A stretch of DNA of 64,000 bases, taken from NCBI RefSeq assembly GCF_001049735.1, contig NZ_CVPC01000009.1, positions 62,001 to 126,000 of the forward strand, given 5' to 3'. Source of the DNA: Nereida ignava (GTDB taxonomy: Bacteria > Pseudomonadota > Alphaproteobacteria > Rhodobacterales > Rhodobacteraceae). A program made the position numbers and the translations under genes. Under the pieces are notes generated by a model. That model was given only the letters and a program-made list of their open reading frames with translations. It searched no databases and was not told the DNA's origin. Below, one piece after another: positions 1 through 8,986 of the stretch (positions are counted from its first letter, which is position 1; each line of letters begins with the position of its first letter).

Positions 1-1
1 C

Positions 2-1552
2 GTACGCTTGCGGTCTGGTGGGCGTTCAGTTGGCGGTGCGATGTCGTGGGGCGAGCCGAAATCGCTTGCGCCATTTGCTGCTGATACACCGTTTTATGGC
101 CTCGATGTTCCTGCGGATGTTGCGATCAACAGCCAGCTTGTTGCAGAGCCTGATTCGAATTTGGCACAGCGCGTTCTGGCTGAACTGAGCGATGGCACGC
201 CGCTGGTCACACGCAAGGCACTTGGACAGGGGCAGGTTGTCTTGTTCCACATCACTGCAAACGCCGAGTGGTCTAACCTTCCGTTATCTGGCTTGTTTGT
301 GCAGATGCTGGAACGGCTTTCAATCAGCGCACGCGGACAAGGTGATGCGGCGGGTGATTTGCAGGGAACCACTTGGCAGTTGACGGCAGAACTTGGCGCG
401 AATGGGCGGCTTGAAGCCGTGAACACGCAAGCGGGCCTAAGCGGCGAGCAACTTGAATTAGCCCTCACTGATGGTGGCGTGAATGATCAAGTGCGTCCCG
501 GAATTTACACCAGCGATGCACGCAGTCTGGCGCTTAATGTGTTAGGCAGTGGTGCGCGTCTTGCGGCGCCTGATTGGCCAAGCAGTGTCGTGGTTGAGGG
601 GCTTAGCCTGCCCGCAGAGCAGCCGCTGAAAGGTTGGCTTTTGAGCGTAGCTTTGGCGTTCCTGTCAGTCGACATTATCGCCTCGCTTTGGCTTGCGGGC
701 CGTCTTTTGGGACCAAGCGTCGCGGCGATTTTCCTTGGGGCTTTTTTGCCCAATTTAAGTATTGATCCGGCCTATGCGCAGGGCGGGCAGCCCAATGATA
801 TTCGCGCGATTGAGGCCACGGCAGAGGTCTCGCTTGCTCATGTTTTGACGGGTGATGCGCGTGTGGATGAAATGGCGCTTGCGGGTCTGCGCGGGCTCTC
901 GGATGTACTTTTTCGGCGCACATCGGTTGAGCCAACAGTGCCAACATCCATTGATTTGGGAACTGATGAGCTTGCGTTTTTTCCGTTTCTGTACTGGCCT
1001 ATCACCGCGAACCAGCCCCTGCCGTCGGCGGATGCTTATGCCAAGCTTAACAACTATTTGCGCACTGGCGGTATGATCCTTTTCGACACGCGGGACGGTA
1101 GCACAACCTCGTTTGGTGCAAACAGCCCCGAAGGGAAACGCCTGCAGTTGATTGCGGCACCGCTTGATATTCCCGCGCTGGAGCCGCTTCCGCGCGGGCA
1201 TGTTCTAACGCGGTCGTTTTATTTGCTGCAGGACTTTCCCGGACGTCATACCAGCCGTGATGTGTGGGTGGAGGTGTCGCGCAGTGATGTTGGCGACGGT
1301 ACTGATTTACTCGCCCAAAACCGCAATGACGGTGTGAGCCCTGTGGTGATCGGTGGTAATGACTGGGCGGCGGCATGGGCTGTAAGTCCGTCTGGTGGAC
1401 CTATGGCGCCAATCGGTCGTGGGCGTGCAGGGGAGCGGCAGCGCGAGATTGCTTACCGGTTTGGGGTGAACCTGATCATGTATGTTCTGACGGGCAATTA
1501 TAAGGCGGACCAAGTGCATGTTCCCGCCTTGCTTGAACGGTTGGGGCAGTGA
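2..1552 (+). CDS. DUF4159 domain membrane protein, 5'-truncated by the window
   Basis: The frame is open from base 2 with no start of its own, so this is the last 516 residues of a longer protein (family members are near 900 residues and begin with a BatA-type two-helix domain). About 210 residues of a mixed, probably periplasmic domain come first, then hydrophobic segments near residues 211-234 and 238-252, and a C-terminal DUF4159 domain from about residue 272 that includes the stretch RTGGMILFDTRDG. The stop lies 4 bp before the next start, so the two genes are translated together. In alphaproteobacteria such genes follow a MoxR ATPase and a DUF58 protein; those would lie left of the window. 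The biochemical role is unknown. Confidence 0.8.
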   Translation, partial: VRLRSGGRSVGGAMSWGEPKSLAPFAADTPFYGLDVPADVAINSQLVAEPDSNLAQRVLAELSDGTPLVTRKALGQGQVVLFHITANAEWSNLPLSGLFVQMLERLSISARGQGDAAGDLQGTTWQLTAELGANGRLEAVNTQAGLSGEQLELALTDGGVNDQVRPGIYTSDARSLALNVLGSGARLAAPDWPSSVVVEGLSLPAEQPLKGWLLSVALAFLSVDIIASLWLAGRLLGPSVAAIFLGAFLPNLSIDPAYAQGGQPNDIRAIEATAEVSLAHVLTGDARVDEMALAGLRGLSDVLFRRTSVEPTVPTSIDLGTDELAFFPFLYWPITANQPLPSADAYAKLNNYLRTGGMILFDTRDGSTTSFGANSPEGKRLQLIAAPLDIPALEPLPRGHVLTRSFYLLQDFPGRHTSRDVWVEVSRSDVGDGTDLLAQNRNDGVSPVVIGGNDWAAAWAVSPSGGPMAPIGRGRAGERQREIAYRFGVNLIMYVLTGNYKADQVHVPALLERLGQ

Positions 1553-1556
1553 CGCG

Positions 1557-3623
1557 ATGAATGAGGTGTTGATCAATCCGTTGGTACCTTTGCCCGTCAT
1601 TTTGTTGGCGGGTGCGATCTGTGCTCTGTTGTTGGCGTTTGCTTTGTGGCGTGGCCTTTCGGGTGTTTGGTTGCGGGCCTTGGCTTCGGCTTGCGTGTTG
1701 TCAGCAATGGCCAACCCTTCACTGCAACGTGAAACCCGTGAGCCGTTGAATGACATTGTGATTGTCGCGCTTGATCAGTCTGCCAGCCAAGATATTGCTG
1801 ATCGTTCCACACAAGCTACGCAGGCACTTGATGTAATTGTGACGGCTGTGCAGGCGCGGCCAAGCACGGACTTACGCGTGATAGATGTGCCAGACAGTGC
1901 CGATGATCAGGGTACGAAACTGATGAGCAGCTTGTCGCAAATCCTTGCTGAAGAGCCTCGTGCACGTGTTGCCGGGATTGTGGCGATTACAGATGGTGTG
2001 GTTCATGATCTATCTGTCACCCCAGATTTTCCGGCACCGTTTCATGTCCTTTTGACAGGACGCGCTCAAGATTGGGACAGGAAGCTGACGGTCCAAGACG
2101 CGCCTGCTTTTGCGATTTTGGGCGAAGAGGTTTTGCTGGGTCTGCGTCTGGATGATGTGGGCGCTGTCCCGAATGCTGTGGCCAACGGTCGGGCGGTTTT
2201 GGACATTGCGATTGACGGTGGCGCGCCCCGTCGTTTTGAGGTGCCAGTGGGTGAAGACCTGCAACTGCCCGTGACGCTGCCTCACGGGGGCATGAATGTG
2301 TTGCAGTTTTCAACGCCGGAATTGGATGGTGAGCTAACAGCCCGCAACAACACATCAGTCGTGCAGATCAACGGTGTGCGGGACCGTTTGCGCGTGTTGT
2401 TGGTCAGCGGAGAACCCCACGCCGGCGAGCGGACTTGGCGCAACCTTTTGAAGTCCGACAGCAGCGTGGATTTGGTTCACTTCACAATCCTTCGCCCCCC
2501 CGAAAAGCAAGACGGCGTGCCCATTGACGAGCTGTCGTTGATTGCTTTCCCAACGCGCGAGCTTTTTTTGGAAAAGATCGATGAGTTCGATTTGATTATA
2601 TTTGATCGATACAAACGGCGGGGCATTTTGCCCACGGCCTATATCGATAGCATCCGCACCTACGTTGAGCAGGGCGGTGCGGTTTTGATTGCAGCGGGTC
2701 CTGACTTTGCTTCAGCAGTTTCCATTTACCGCTCTCCGCTGGCCGATGTTTTGCCTGCGCGGCCCACAGCGCGGGTTATTGAACAGGGGTATTTACCGCA
2801 GGTGTCAGAGCTTGGTGCAAAGCATCCGGTCACCCGTGGGTTAACTGGTGCAAATAAAGGCGGGCAGCCACCTACTTGGGGGCGTTGGTTCCGACAAATA
2901 GAGGTTGAGGCTGAGCGGGGACAAGTTGTGATGACAGGCGTGGATGATCAGCCGCTTCTGGTTCTGGACCGCGCGGGTGAGGGGCGTGTGGCGCAGCTTG
3001 CATCGGATCAGGCATGGCTGTGGGATCGTGGTTTTGAGGGTGGTGGTCCGCAGCTTGAACTGTTGCGGCGCCTTGCGCATTGGATGATGAAAGAGCCCGA
3101 GCTTGAGGAAGAAACGCTTACCGCCGAACAAGATGGGGATACACTTGTCATCACGCGGCGTACTTTGTCTGATGACGTGTCCGATGTATTTGTGACAACT
3201 CCTGATGGTGCGGAGCAAACGATTACCCTGAGCGAGGTTGCACCTGGGCAATTTGAGGCGGTGCTTGAGGTGGATGAAATGGGTCTTTACCGCCTGAGTG
3301 ATGGTAAAATTGACGCTGTGAAAGCGATTGGCCCCGCCGCGCCGCGAGAATTTGCTGATACCATTGCCACGCCTGACTTATTGGCCCCCGCCGTGGAGAA
3401 AACACAGGGCGGTATTGTCCCGATAATCGATGATGTGCCGCGTTTGCGGGACGTGCGTGTGGGCCGGCCGGCATCCGGTCGGGGGTGGATCGGTCTAACA
3501 CCGCGAGGGGCGTATCAAACGACGGACGTGGTCCTAACGTCGCTGGTCCCTGCGTGGTTGTTTTTGCTTCTTGCGGCAGGCTTAAGTGTTGCAGCGTGGT
3601 TGCGGGAAGGACGGCGCGCCTAG
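1557..3623 (+). CDS. Membrane-anchored amidotransferase-like protein (VWA/GATase-like)
   Basis: This protein of 688 residues has two N-terminal membrane segments (about residues 8-29 and 34-50), a long exposed region and a final membrane helix (about 662-682). The segment starting IVIVALDQSASQD resembles the start of a von Willebrand A fold, and the middle part (RVLLVSGEPHAGERTWRN, then GGAVLIAAGPDFAS) resembles class I glutamine amidotransferase-like domains. No catalytic Cys is obvious, so enzymatic activity is doubtful. I chose ATG 1557 over the in-frame ATG at 1518, because 1557 follows the upstream stop by 4 bp and begins directly before the first membrane helix. It forms one operon with the DUF4159 gene. 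Confidence 0.75.
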   Translation: MNEVLINPLVPLPVILLAGAICALLLAFALWRGLSGVWLRALASACVLSAMANPSLQRETREPLNDIVIVALDQSASQDIADRSTQATQALDVIVTAVQARPSTDLRVIDVPDSADDQGTKLMSSLSQILAEEPRARVAGIVAITDGVVHDLSVTPDFPAPFHVLLTGRAQDWDRKLTVQDAPAFAILGEEVLLGLRLDDVGAVPNAVANGRAVLDIAIDGGAPRRFEVPVGEDLQLPVTLPHGGMNVLQFSTPELDGELTARNNTSVVQINGVRDRLRVLLVSGEPHAGERTWRNLLKSDSSVDLVHFTILRPPEKQDGVPIDELSLIAFPTRELFLEKIDEFDLIIFDRYKRRGILPTAYIDSIRTYVEQGGAVLIAAGPDFASAVSIYRSPLADVLPARPTARVIEQGYLPQVSELGAKHPVTRGLTGANKGGQPPTWGRWFRQIEVEAERGQVVMTGVDDQPLLVLDRAGEGRVAQLASDQAWLWDRGFEGGGPQLELLRRLAHWMMKEPELEEETLTAEQDGDTLVITRRTLSDDVSDVFVTTPDGAEQTITLSEVAPGQFEAVLEVDEMGLYRLSDGKIDAVKAIGPAAPREFADTIATPDLLAPAVEKTQGGIVPIIDDVPRLRDVRVGRPASGRGWIGLTPRGAYQTTDVVLTSLVPAWLFLLLAAGLSVAAWLREGRRA

Positions 3624-3634
3624 AGTCGCAAGGC

Positions 3635-4045
3635 CTAGAAAGGTTTGACCACGACGAGCCACAAAACACCAATCGCGCCGAAGACGCTCACTTCATTGAA
3701 AACTCTTAGCCAGCGGTCAGAACGTGGGAATTGGCCCTGCTTGGCGGCTGAAACCATCTTGCCGGTGTAGGCGTAATGAGCAGCTAGGCACGCCACAACA
3801 ACCAGTTTCCACCAAACCCATTGCGGGAAGCCCCAAACGCTTGCCAGCCAGATACCAGTGAAGATTGCGATCACTGCAAGGCCTGCGGAAAAACGATACA
3901 GTCGGTACGTCAGATCGCCTAAATCACCGTTAACACCGTGTTTATCAAAGTCGCGCTTCCAATAGATGAGCGCGCGGGGAACGGCGAAGATGGACGTCAT
4001 CCAGCCCATGACGCACAGAATATGTATGATTTTGATCCAATCCAT
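3635..4045 (-). CDS. HemJ-like / CopD-family membrane protein
   Basis: A protein of 136 residues with four predicted membrane helices. Features shared with HemJ (the membrane protoporphyrinogen IX oxidase of many alphaproteobacteria and cyanobacteria) are IHILCVMGWMTSIFAVPR at the N-terminus with a His in helix 1, WWKL in the third helix, and the end motif RVFNEVSVFG followed by VVVKPF. Length also fits HemJ (about 140 residues). It may therefore convert protoporphyrinogen IX to protoporphyrin IX in haem synthesis, but a second HemJ-type paralogue could hold that job, and pipelines often label such genes only CopD family. It is convergent with the amidotransferase-like gene (11 bp gap) and divergent from glcD. 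Confidence 0.65.
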   Translation of the reverse strand: MDWIKIIHILCVMGWMTSIFAVPRALIYWKRDFDKHGVNGDLGDLTYRLYRFSAGLAVIAIFTGIWLASVWGFPQWVWWKLVVVACLAAHYAYTGKMVSAAKQGQFPRSDRWLRVFNEVSVFGAIGVLWLVVVKPF

Positions 4046-4105
4046 ACGCCTTGGGTGAACCTTGCTGCGGCGTTTTGCAAGATGGGAATCCTTGCGCCAG
4101 CGTGA

Positions 4106-4130
4106 AATTGGTTATATTCCCTTACCAATT
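4106..4130. promoter_or_regulatory. Palindromic operator candidate upstream of glcDEF
   Basis: AATTGGT (4106-4112) and ACCAATT (4124-4130) form a perfect 7-bp inverted repeat with an 11-bp AT-rich spacer, 22 bp before the glcD start. TTGGT/ACCAA half-sites are common for FadR-type GntR regulators, the family that includes GlcC, but no regulator gene is adjacent. The assignment is inference. Confidence 0.4.
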
Positions 4131-4152
4131 GTATCAAGCTGGAGCGTTTATC

Positions 4153-5601
4153 ATGGAAATGCCTGTCCCGAATACTGCTGTGTTGTCAAAAAAAGCAGCT
4201 GTTGTGCGTCGGTTGAGTGAGGTTTTGCCCTCCGATGCAGTGATCCATGAAGAACGCGAGGTGAAGGCGTATGAATGCGATGCGCTCACCGCTTACAAGT
4301 GCCCACCGCTTGCCGCGGTATTGCCAAGCACAACTGAACAAGTCGCGGCTGTTTTGAAAATTTGCCACGAAGAAAACGTCCCCGTGGTACCGCGCGGCTC
4401 TGGCACGTCGCTTGCTGGTGGTGCTTTGCCCACTGCGGATTGTGTGATCCTTGGGGTGTCGCGCATGAATGAAGTTCTGGAAACGAACTACGATGACCGC
4501 TACGTGCGGGTCCAATCTGGCCGTACTAATTTGAGTGTGACCGGAGCCGTTGAAGAGAACGAATTCTTCTACGCGCCTGATCCCTCCAGCCAGCTTGCAT
4601 GCGCGATTGCTGGTAACATCGCTATGAACTCGGGCGGTGCGCATTGTCTGAAATATGGTGTGACGACCAACAATTTGATGGGCGTCAAGATGGTCACGAT
4701 GGAGGGTGAAATCCTCGAGATCGGTGGTGCGCACCTGGATGCTGCAGGGCTTGATCTGCTTGGACTTATTTGTGGGTCGGAAGGCCAGCTTGGTGTTGTT
4801 ACCGAAGCGACCCTGCGGATTTTGCGTAAACCCGAAGGCGCGCGCCCGGTGTTGGTGGCCTTTAACGATAATGAGGTCGCGGGCGCCTGTGTCGCAGACA
4901 TTATCAAGGCGGGCGTTCTGCCCGTGGCGATTGAATTTATGGACCGGCTTTGCATCGAGACAACTGAAAACTTTGCCCAAGCTGGCTATCCTGATTGTAA
5001 TGCGCTGTTGATCATTGAGGTCGAAGGGTCTGACGCCGAGATTGATATGCAGCTTGATCTGATTGCTAAGATCGCAGCCAAGCACGATCCAATTGAAGTG
5101 CGCCAAAGCAAAAGCGCCGAAGAAAGTGCCGCGATTTGGTTGGGTAGAAAATCTGCGTTTGGCGCCATTGGTCAGATTAGCGATTACATGTGTCTTGATG
5201 GAACAATCCCCGTTTCTGCGCTGCCCCAAGTGCTTGGTCGGATTGGTGAGTTGTCAGAGCAATATGGCTTGCAGGTTGGTAATGTGTTCCATGCAGGCGA
5301 CGGCAATATGCATCCGCTGATCCTTTATAATGCGAACAAAGACGGTGATTTGGAGCTGTGTGAGCAGATGGGCGCAGATATTTTGCGTCTATGTGTCGAA
5401 GTGGGAGGCTGCCTGACGGGTGAGCACGGTGTCGGCATTGAGAAGCGCGATTTGATGGTCGATCAATACGCCCCTGATGATCTGGATATTCAGATGTCAG
5501 TCAAAGATGTGTTTGACCCCAAGTGGCTTTTGAACCCTGCAAAAGTATTCCCGCTTGCCTCATCTGATGCGCGCCGCGTGAGTAGTATCGCGGCGGAATA
5601 A
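4153..5601 (+). CDS. glcD: Glycolate oxidase subunit GlcD (FAD-linked)
   Basis: FAD-binding catalytic subunit of the glycolate oxidase complex, which oxidises glycolate to glyoxylate at the membrane. The 482-residue protein has the FAD_binding_4 domain (about 45-190, with VPRGSGTSLAGGALP for pyrophosphate binding) and the FAD-oxidase C domain (about 220-470, with HAGDGNMHP and GEHGVGIEK near the end). Start ATG 4153 has GGAG about 9 bases upstream; an in-frame TTG at 4051 would run through the intergenic operator region and is rejected. First gene of glcDEF, with 39 bp to glcE. No glcC regulator, glcB or lactate permease is adjacent, which is common in roseobacters. Confidence 0.93.
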   Translation: MEMPVPNTAVLSKKAAVVRRLSEVLPSDAVIHEEREVKAYECDALTAYKCPPLAAVLPSTTEQVAAVLKICHEENVPVVPRGSGTSLAGGALPTADCVILGVSRMNEVLETNYDDRYVRVQSGRTNLSVTGAVEENEFFYAPDPSSQLACAIAGNIAMNSGGAHCLKYGVTTNNLMGVKMVTMEGEILEIGGAHLDAAGLDLLGLICGSEGQLGVVTEATLRILRKPEGARPVLVAFNDNEVAGACVADIIKAGVLPVAIEFMDRLCIETTENFAQAGYPDCNALLIIEVEGSDAEIDMQLDLIAKIAAKHDPIEVRQSKSAEESAAIWLGRKSAFGAIGQISDYMCLDGTIPVSALPQVLGRIGELSEQYGLQVGNVFHAGDGNMHPLILYNANKDGDLELCEQMGADILRLCVEVGGCLTGEHGVGIEKRDLMVDQYAPDDLDIQMSVKDVFDPKWLLNPAKVFPLASSDARRVSSIAAE

Positions 5602-5640
5602 GCGCCACTTTTTGGATATTTAGAAACAAAAGAAGTTATC

Positions 5641-6744
5641 ATGAGACCTGAAACTGAAGCGGCGTTAGCCGAAAATATTGCGGCTGCTCGTGGTCCATTG
5701 CGTATTGTTGGTGGTGGCACTCGCGATATTGGCACGCCTGTCGCAGGTGAGTTGGTTGAGACCGCTGGCATGTCGGGCATCACGCTTTATGAACCCGGTG
5801 CGCTGACGCTTGTGGCCAAAGCCGGAACGCCTTTGTCGGAGATTGAGGCGGCAGTTGCAGCCGAAAATCAGCGTCTTGCATTTGAACCGATGGATCACCG
5901 CGGTCTGCTTGGCACATCTGGGACGTCGACCATTGGTGGTTGTGTCGCTGCGAACGTAAGTGGCCCGCGCCGCATCTCTGTAGGGGCGTGCCGTGATCAT
6001 ATGCTGGGCGTGCGAATGGTTGATGGAGCTGGCCGCATTTTGAAAAATGGCGGTCGCGTGATGAAGAATGTCACAGGGTACGATCTTGTGAAATTGATGT
6101 CCGGCAGCTTTGGAACTCTGGGTGTCCTGACAGAGGTGTCGCTTAAGGTCCTTCCCGTTGCGCAGACCCAAGCCACAATCATTTTGCATGATGTAGATGC
6201 AGTGCGCGCAGTTGGGGCTCTGTCCGCCGGTCTGGGCAGCCCTTACGAAGTTACAGGCGCCGCCTATGATCCAGCGCTGCGCGAGGCTTACCTGCGCATC
6301 GAAGGATTTGAAGACAGCGTTGCGTATCGCACTGGTGAATTGAAAAAGGTGCTTGCTGGTTTTGGTGAGATGAGCGTTTCCGATGACGTGACCCTGTGGG
6401 AAGGCATCCGGGATGTGTCCGTGTTTCACGGTAAAGAAGGCGATGTTTGGCGTATTTCTGTTCGTCCTTCCGACGCGCCTGCAGTCTTGGAAGCGGCTGG
6501 TGCGGATGCTGCCTTGTTGGATTGGGGCGGCGGTGTGATTTGGCTACGCGTTGCAGAGGGGCGTGACTTGCGAACCGCGTTACAGGGTATTTCGGGCCAC
6601 GCGACGTTGGTGCGCGCCTCTGCGCAAACGCGTGCATCCTTGGCCGTGTTCCATCCGGAAGATGCAGGAGTGCGCCGCTTGAGTGACGCGCTGCGGGCAA
6701 AATTTGACCCACGCGGCATTTTGAATACAGGATTGATGGGGTAG
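5641..6744 (+). CDS. glcE: Glycolate oxidase subunit GlcE (FAD-binding)
   Basis: Second FAD-binding subunit of glycolate oxidase, 367 residues. It has the short FAD_binding_4 fold with RIVGGGTRDIG near the N-terminus and GTSGTSTIGGCVAANVSGPR around residues 96-115, and lacks the long C-terminal oxidase domain of GlcD, as expected for GlcE. The stop is 3 bp before glcF, so the subunits are translated together. GlcE is required with GlcD and GlcF for activity in known systems. Confidence 0.92.
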   Translation: MRPETEAALAENIAAARGPLRIVGGGTRDIGTPVAGELVETAGMSGITLYEPGALTLVAKAGTPLSEIEAAVAAENQRLAFEPMDHRGLLGTSGTSTIGGCVAANVSGPRRISVGACRDHMLGVRMVDGAGRILKNGGRVMKNVTGYDLVKLMSGSFGTLGVLTEVSLKVLPVAQTQATIILHDVDAVRAVGALSAGLGSPYEVTGAAYDPALREAYLRIEGFEDSVAYRTGELKKVLAGFGEMSVSDDVTLWEGIRDVSVFHGKEGDVWRISVRPSDAPAVLEAAGADAALLDWGGGVIWLRVAEGRDLRTALQGISGHATLVRASAQTRASLAVFHPEDAGVRRLSDALRAKFDPRGILNTGLMG

Positions 6745-6747
6745 GCC

Positions 6748-8067
6748 ATGCGTACTGAATTTACCGAAGAACAGTTGTTGGATCCGGCCACGGCACGCTC
6801 GAACAAGATCCTACGAACTTGTGTGCACTGCGGCTTTTGTACTGCGACGTGCCCTACATATCAGGTTTTGGGGGATGAATTGGACAGCCCTCGTGGGCGG
6901 ATTTATCTGATCAAAGATATGCTGGAAAACAATCGTGCGCCTGACCCGGATACGGTCAAGCACGTTGATCGATGCTTGTCATGTTTGGCGTGTATGTCGA
7001 CCTGTCCAAGCGGTGTGCATTACATGCATTTGGTTGATCATGCGCGCGAGTACATCGAACAAAATTATAAACGCCGTTGGGATGATCGTGTGTTGCGGTG
7101 GGTGCTGTCCAAGATTTTGCCATACCCCATGCGTTTTCGTTGGGCGCTTGCAGGTGCGAAATTGGGGCGTCCGTTCGCAAAGTTGATGCCTGATGCGCGG
7201 CTTCGGGCGATGCTTGAGATGGCGCCTAAAACGATACCGCCTGTTAGCCGCAAAGATGATCCGCAAACATTTGCGCCGAAAGCCAAAAAGAAAATGCGTG
7301 TGGCATTGATGACAGGCTGTGCGCAAAAGGCGCTCAACACTGACATTAACGACGCCACTATCCGGCTTTTGACCCGACTGGGGTGCGAGGTTGTGGTGGC
7401 CGAAGGCGCGGGTTGTTGTGGTGCGCTGACCCATCATATGGGCAAAACGTCTGAAAGTCATTCGGCGGCGGGTGCCAACATCAAAGCGTGGATGAAGCAT
7501 GTAAATGGTGACGGTCTTGATGCTGTTGTCATCAACACAAGTGGATGCGGCACCACGATCAAAGATTACGGCCATATGTTTGAGGGCACTGATCTTGCGA
7601 GTGATGCCAAAACAATTGCAGGCCTTGCGATGGATGTATCTGAGGTTTTGATAAAGCTTGATATGCCACCGCTGCCTGAACAAAACATGACTGTGGCGTA
7701 TCACGCAGCTTGCTCATTACAGCACGGCCAACAGATCAAGACGTTTCCCAAAGACCTTTTGCGAAATGCGGGTTTTGACGTGGTTGAACCGGCGGATAGC
7801 CACCTGTGTTGTGGGTCTGCGGGGACGTACAACTTGATGCAGCCTGCCATCTCAAAGCAGCTTAAGGACCGGAAAGTAAGAACCCTTGAGGCCAAGAACC
7901 CAGATGTGATTGCGGCTGGTAACATCGGCTGCATGATGCAAATTGGCTCTGCCGCAAGTGTGCCAATTGTTCATACAGTTGAGCTGTTGGATTGGGCGAC
8001 CGGTGGTCCTTTGCCTCCTGCATTTGAGCGCGACGCGAGTGCGCCGCAGGTTCCCATCTTGCGTTAG
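6748..8067 (+). CDS. glcF: Glycolate oxidase iron-sulfur subunit GlcF
   Basis: Iron-sulfur subunit that carries electrons from the GlcD/GlcE flavins to the quinone pool; 439 residues. Two 4Fe-4S motifs are visible, CVHCGFCTATCP (about residues 26-37) and CLSCLACMSTCP (about 77-88). Two CCG domains follow with GCCGALTHH and CCGSAGTYN, which in this family bind further clusters or haem-like groups. Last gene of glcDEF; a perfect inverted repeat lies directly downstream. Confidence 0.93.
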   Translation: MRTEFTEEQLLDPATARSNKILRTCVHCGFCTATCPTYQVLGDELDSPRGRIYLIKDMLENNRAPDPDTVKHVDRCLSCLACMSTCPSGVHYMHLVDHAREYIEQNYKRRWDDRVLRWVLSKILPYPMRFRWALAGAKLGRPFAKLMPDARLRAMLEMAPKTIPPVSRKDDPQTFAPKAKKKMRVALMTGCAQKALNTDINDATIRLLTRLGCEVVVAEGAGCCGALTHHMGKTSESHSAAGANIKAWMKHVNGDGLDAVVINTSGCGTTIKDYGHMFEGTDLASDAKTIAGLAMDVSEVLIKLDMPPLPEQNMTVAYHAACSLQHGQQIKTFPKDLLRNAGFDVVEPADSHLCCGSAGTYNLMQPAISKQLKDRKVRTLEAKNPDVIAAGNIGCMMQIGSAASVPIVHTVELLDWATGGPLPPAFERDASAPQVPILR

Positions 8068-8080
8068 GGGCTAAAGGCGG

Positions 8081-8105
8081 CCAAAGTTTGCCTTCAAAAC
8101 TTTGG
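8081..8105. repeat. Perfect 9-bp inverted repeat between glcF and the protease gene
   Basis: CCAAAGTTT (8081-8089) and AAACTTTGG (8097-8105) with a 7-base loop. It lies 13 bp after the glcF stop and 11 bp before the protease ATG. It has no U-tract, so it is not a classical terminator. It could be an RNA hairpin close to the protease start or an operator. Confidence 0.5.
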
Positions 8106-8116
8106 TAGAAAAATCT

Positions 8117-8929
8117 ATGCGCTTTGCCTTTCTCTTGGTGTCGTTTTTTCTTTCGGCGACGTTTTTGTTGGCGGAAGACACGCGGCTTAGCCAGTTTCAA
8201 ACAGGTGATGACAACCGTGGTTTTGAAGGTGTGGGTCAGCTTGATATAGCTGGGACGGGCTTTTGCACTGGTGCGCTTATCACGCCGCAGGTGGTGCTGA
8301 CCGCTGCGCATTGTTTGTTTGATAAAGACAGCGGCACGCGGATTGATCACCGTACGATCCGGTTTCTGGCAGGGTTGCGTAATGGGCGTGCGCAGAGTTA
8401 CCGTCAGGTCACACGCGCTGTTGTCGCCGAAGGGTATGATTATTCCAACGCCACTCCTACGACACGCATCCGCATGGACATTGCTTTGTTGGAACTTGAG
8501 CGACCGATCCGTGACACAAGAGTGAAACCCTTTTTGACGGACCGTTTGCCCATGCGGGGGGATAATGTTGGTGTTGTTTCATACGCCCATGACCGTGCAA
8601 GTGCGGCCTCAATCCAAGAGGTATGTGCAGTTTTGGGTAAGCAAGCCGGTGCGCTTGTGCTTTCCTGTGAGGTGGATTTCGGCAGTTCAGGAGCGCCGAT
8701 TTTTCAGTTTCAAAATGGTGTCGCAAAGATCGTTTCTGTTGTGTCTGCTAAGGCGGAAATGGATGGACAGGGCGTTTCTTTGGGGGCGAACCTGCAGCAA
8801 AACCTGGAAGGTCTTGCCAGCCGCCTGAACGCAGGCGAAGGGCAATGGAAAGGACAATCAGGTGCGCGCAGCAAAACAATTTTAAGTGGCCAACGGTCCG
8901 AGACTGGCGCGAAGTTTATCAAACCCTAG
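8117..8929 (+). CDS. Secreted trypsin-like serine protease
   Basis: Exported chymotrypsin-fold (S1 family) peptidase of 270 residues with a clear signal peptide (MRFAFLLVSFFLSATFLLAE). The triad is visible: His in VVLTAAHCLF, Asp in RMDIALLELE, and Ser in DFGSSGAPIF. Substrate is unknown; roseobacter homologues are usually annotated only as trypsin-like. ATG 8117 is chosen because it begins the signal peptide; the in-frame TTG at 8102 lies inside an inverted repeat. The gene follows glcF on the same strand but is separated by that hairpin, so it may have its own expression. Confidence 0.85.
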   Translation: MRFAFLLVSFFLSATFLLAEDTRLSQFQTGDDNRGFEGVGQLDIAGTGFCTGALITPQVVLTAAHCLFDKDSGTRIDHRTIRFLAGLRNGRAQSYRQVTRAVVAEGYDYSNATPTTRIRMDIALLELERPIRDTRVKPFLTDRLPMRGDNVGVVSYAHDRASAASIQEVCAVLGKQAGALVLSCEVDFGSSGAPIFQFQNGVAKIVSVVSAKAEMDGQGVSLGANLQQNLEGLASRLNAGEGQWKGQSGARSKTILSGQRSETGAKFIKP

Positions 8930-8948
8930 CTGCGCACAACCTGAGGGG

Positions 8949-8981
8949 CTTGAAACGTTGCAAAGCCGTTCCCAACTATAT
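8949..8981 (+). promoter_or_regulatory. Candidate heat-shock (RpoH) promoter for hsp20
   Basis: CTTGAAA (8949-8955) matches the sigma-32 -35 element exactly. CCCAACTATAT (8971-8981) is an imperfect -10 element after a 15-bp spacer. It would give a 5' leader of roughly 80 bases before hsp20, a normal length for a ROSE-controlled mRNA. The -10 match is weak. Confidence 0.45.
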
Positions 8982-8986
8982 TTCAC

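Noticed and set aside
4186-5229. 347-residue minus-strand frame inside glcD
   Set aside because: It lies wholly opposite a gene with clear FAD-oxidase motifs; composition is typical of an antisense shadow.
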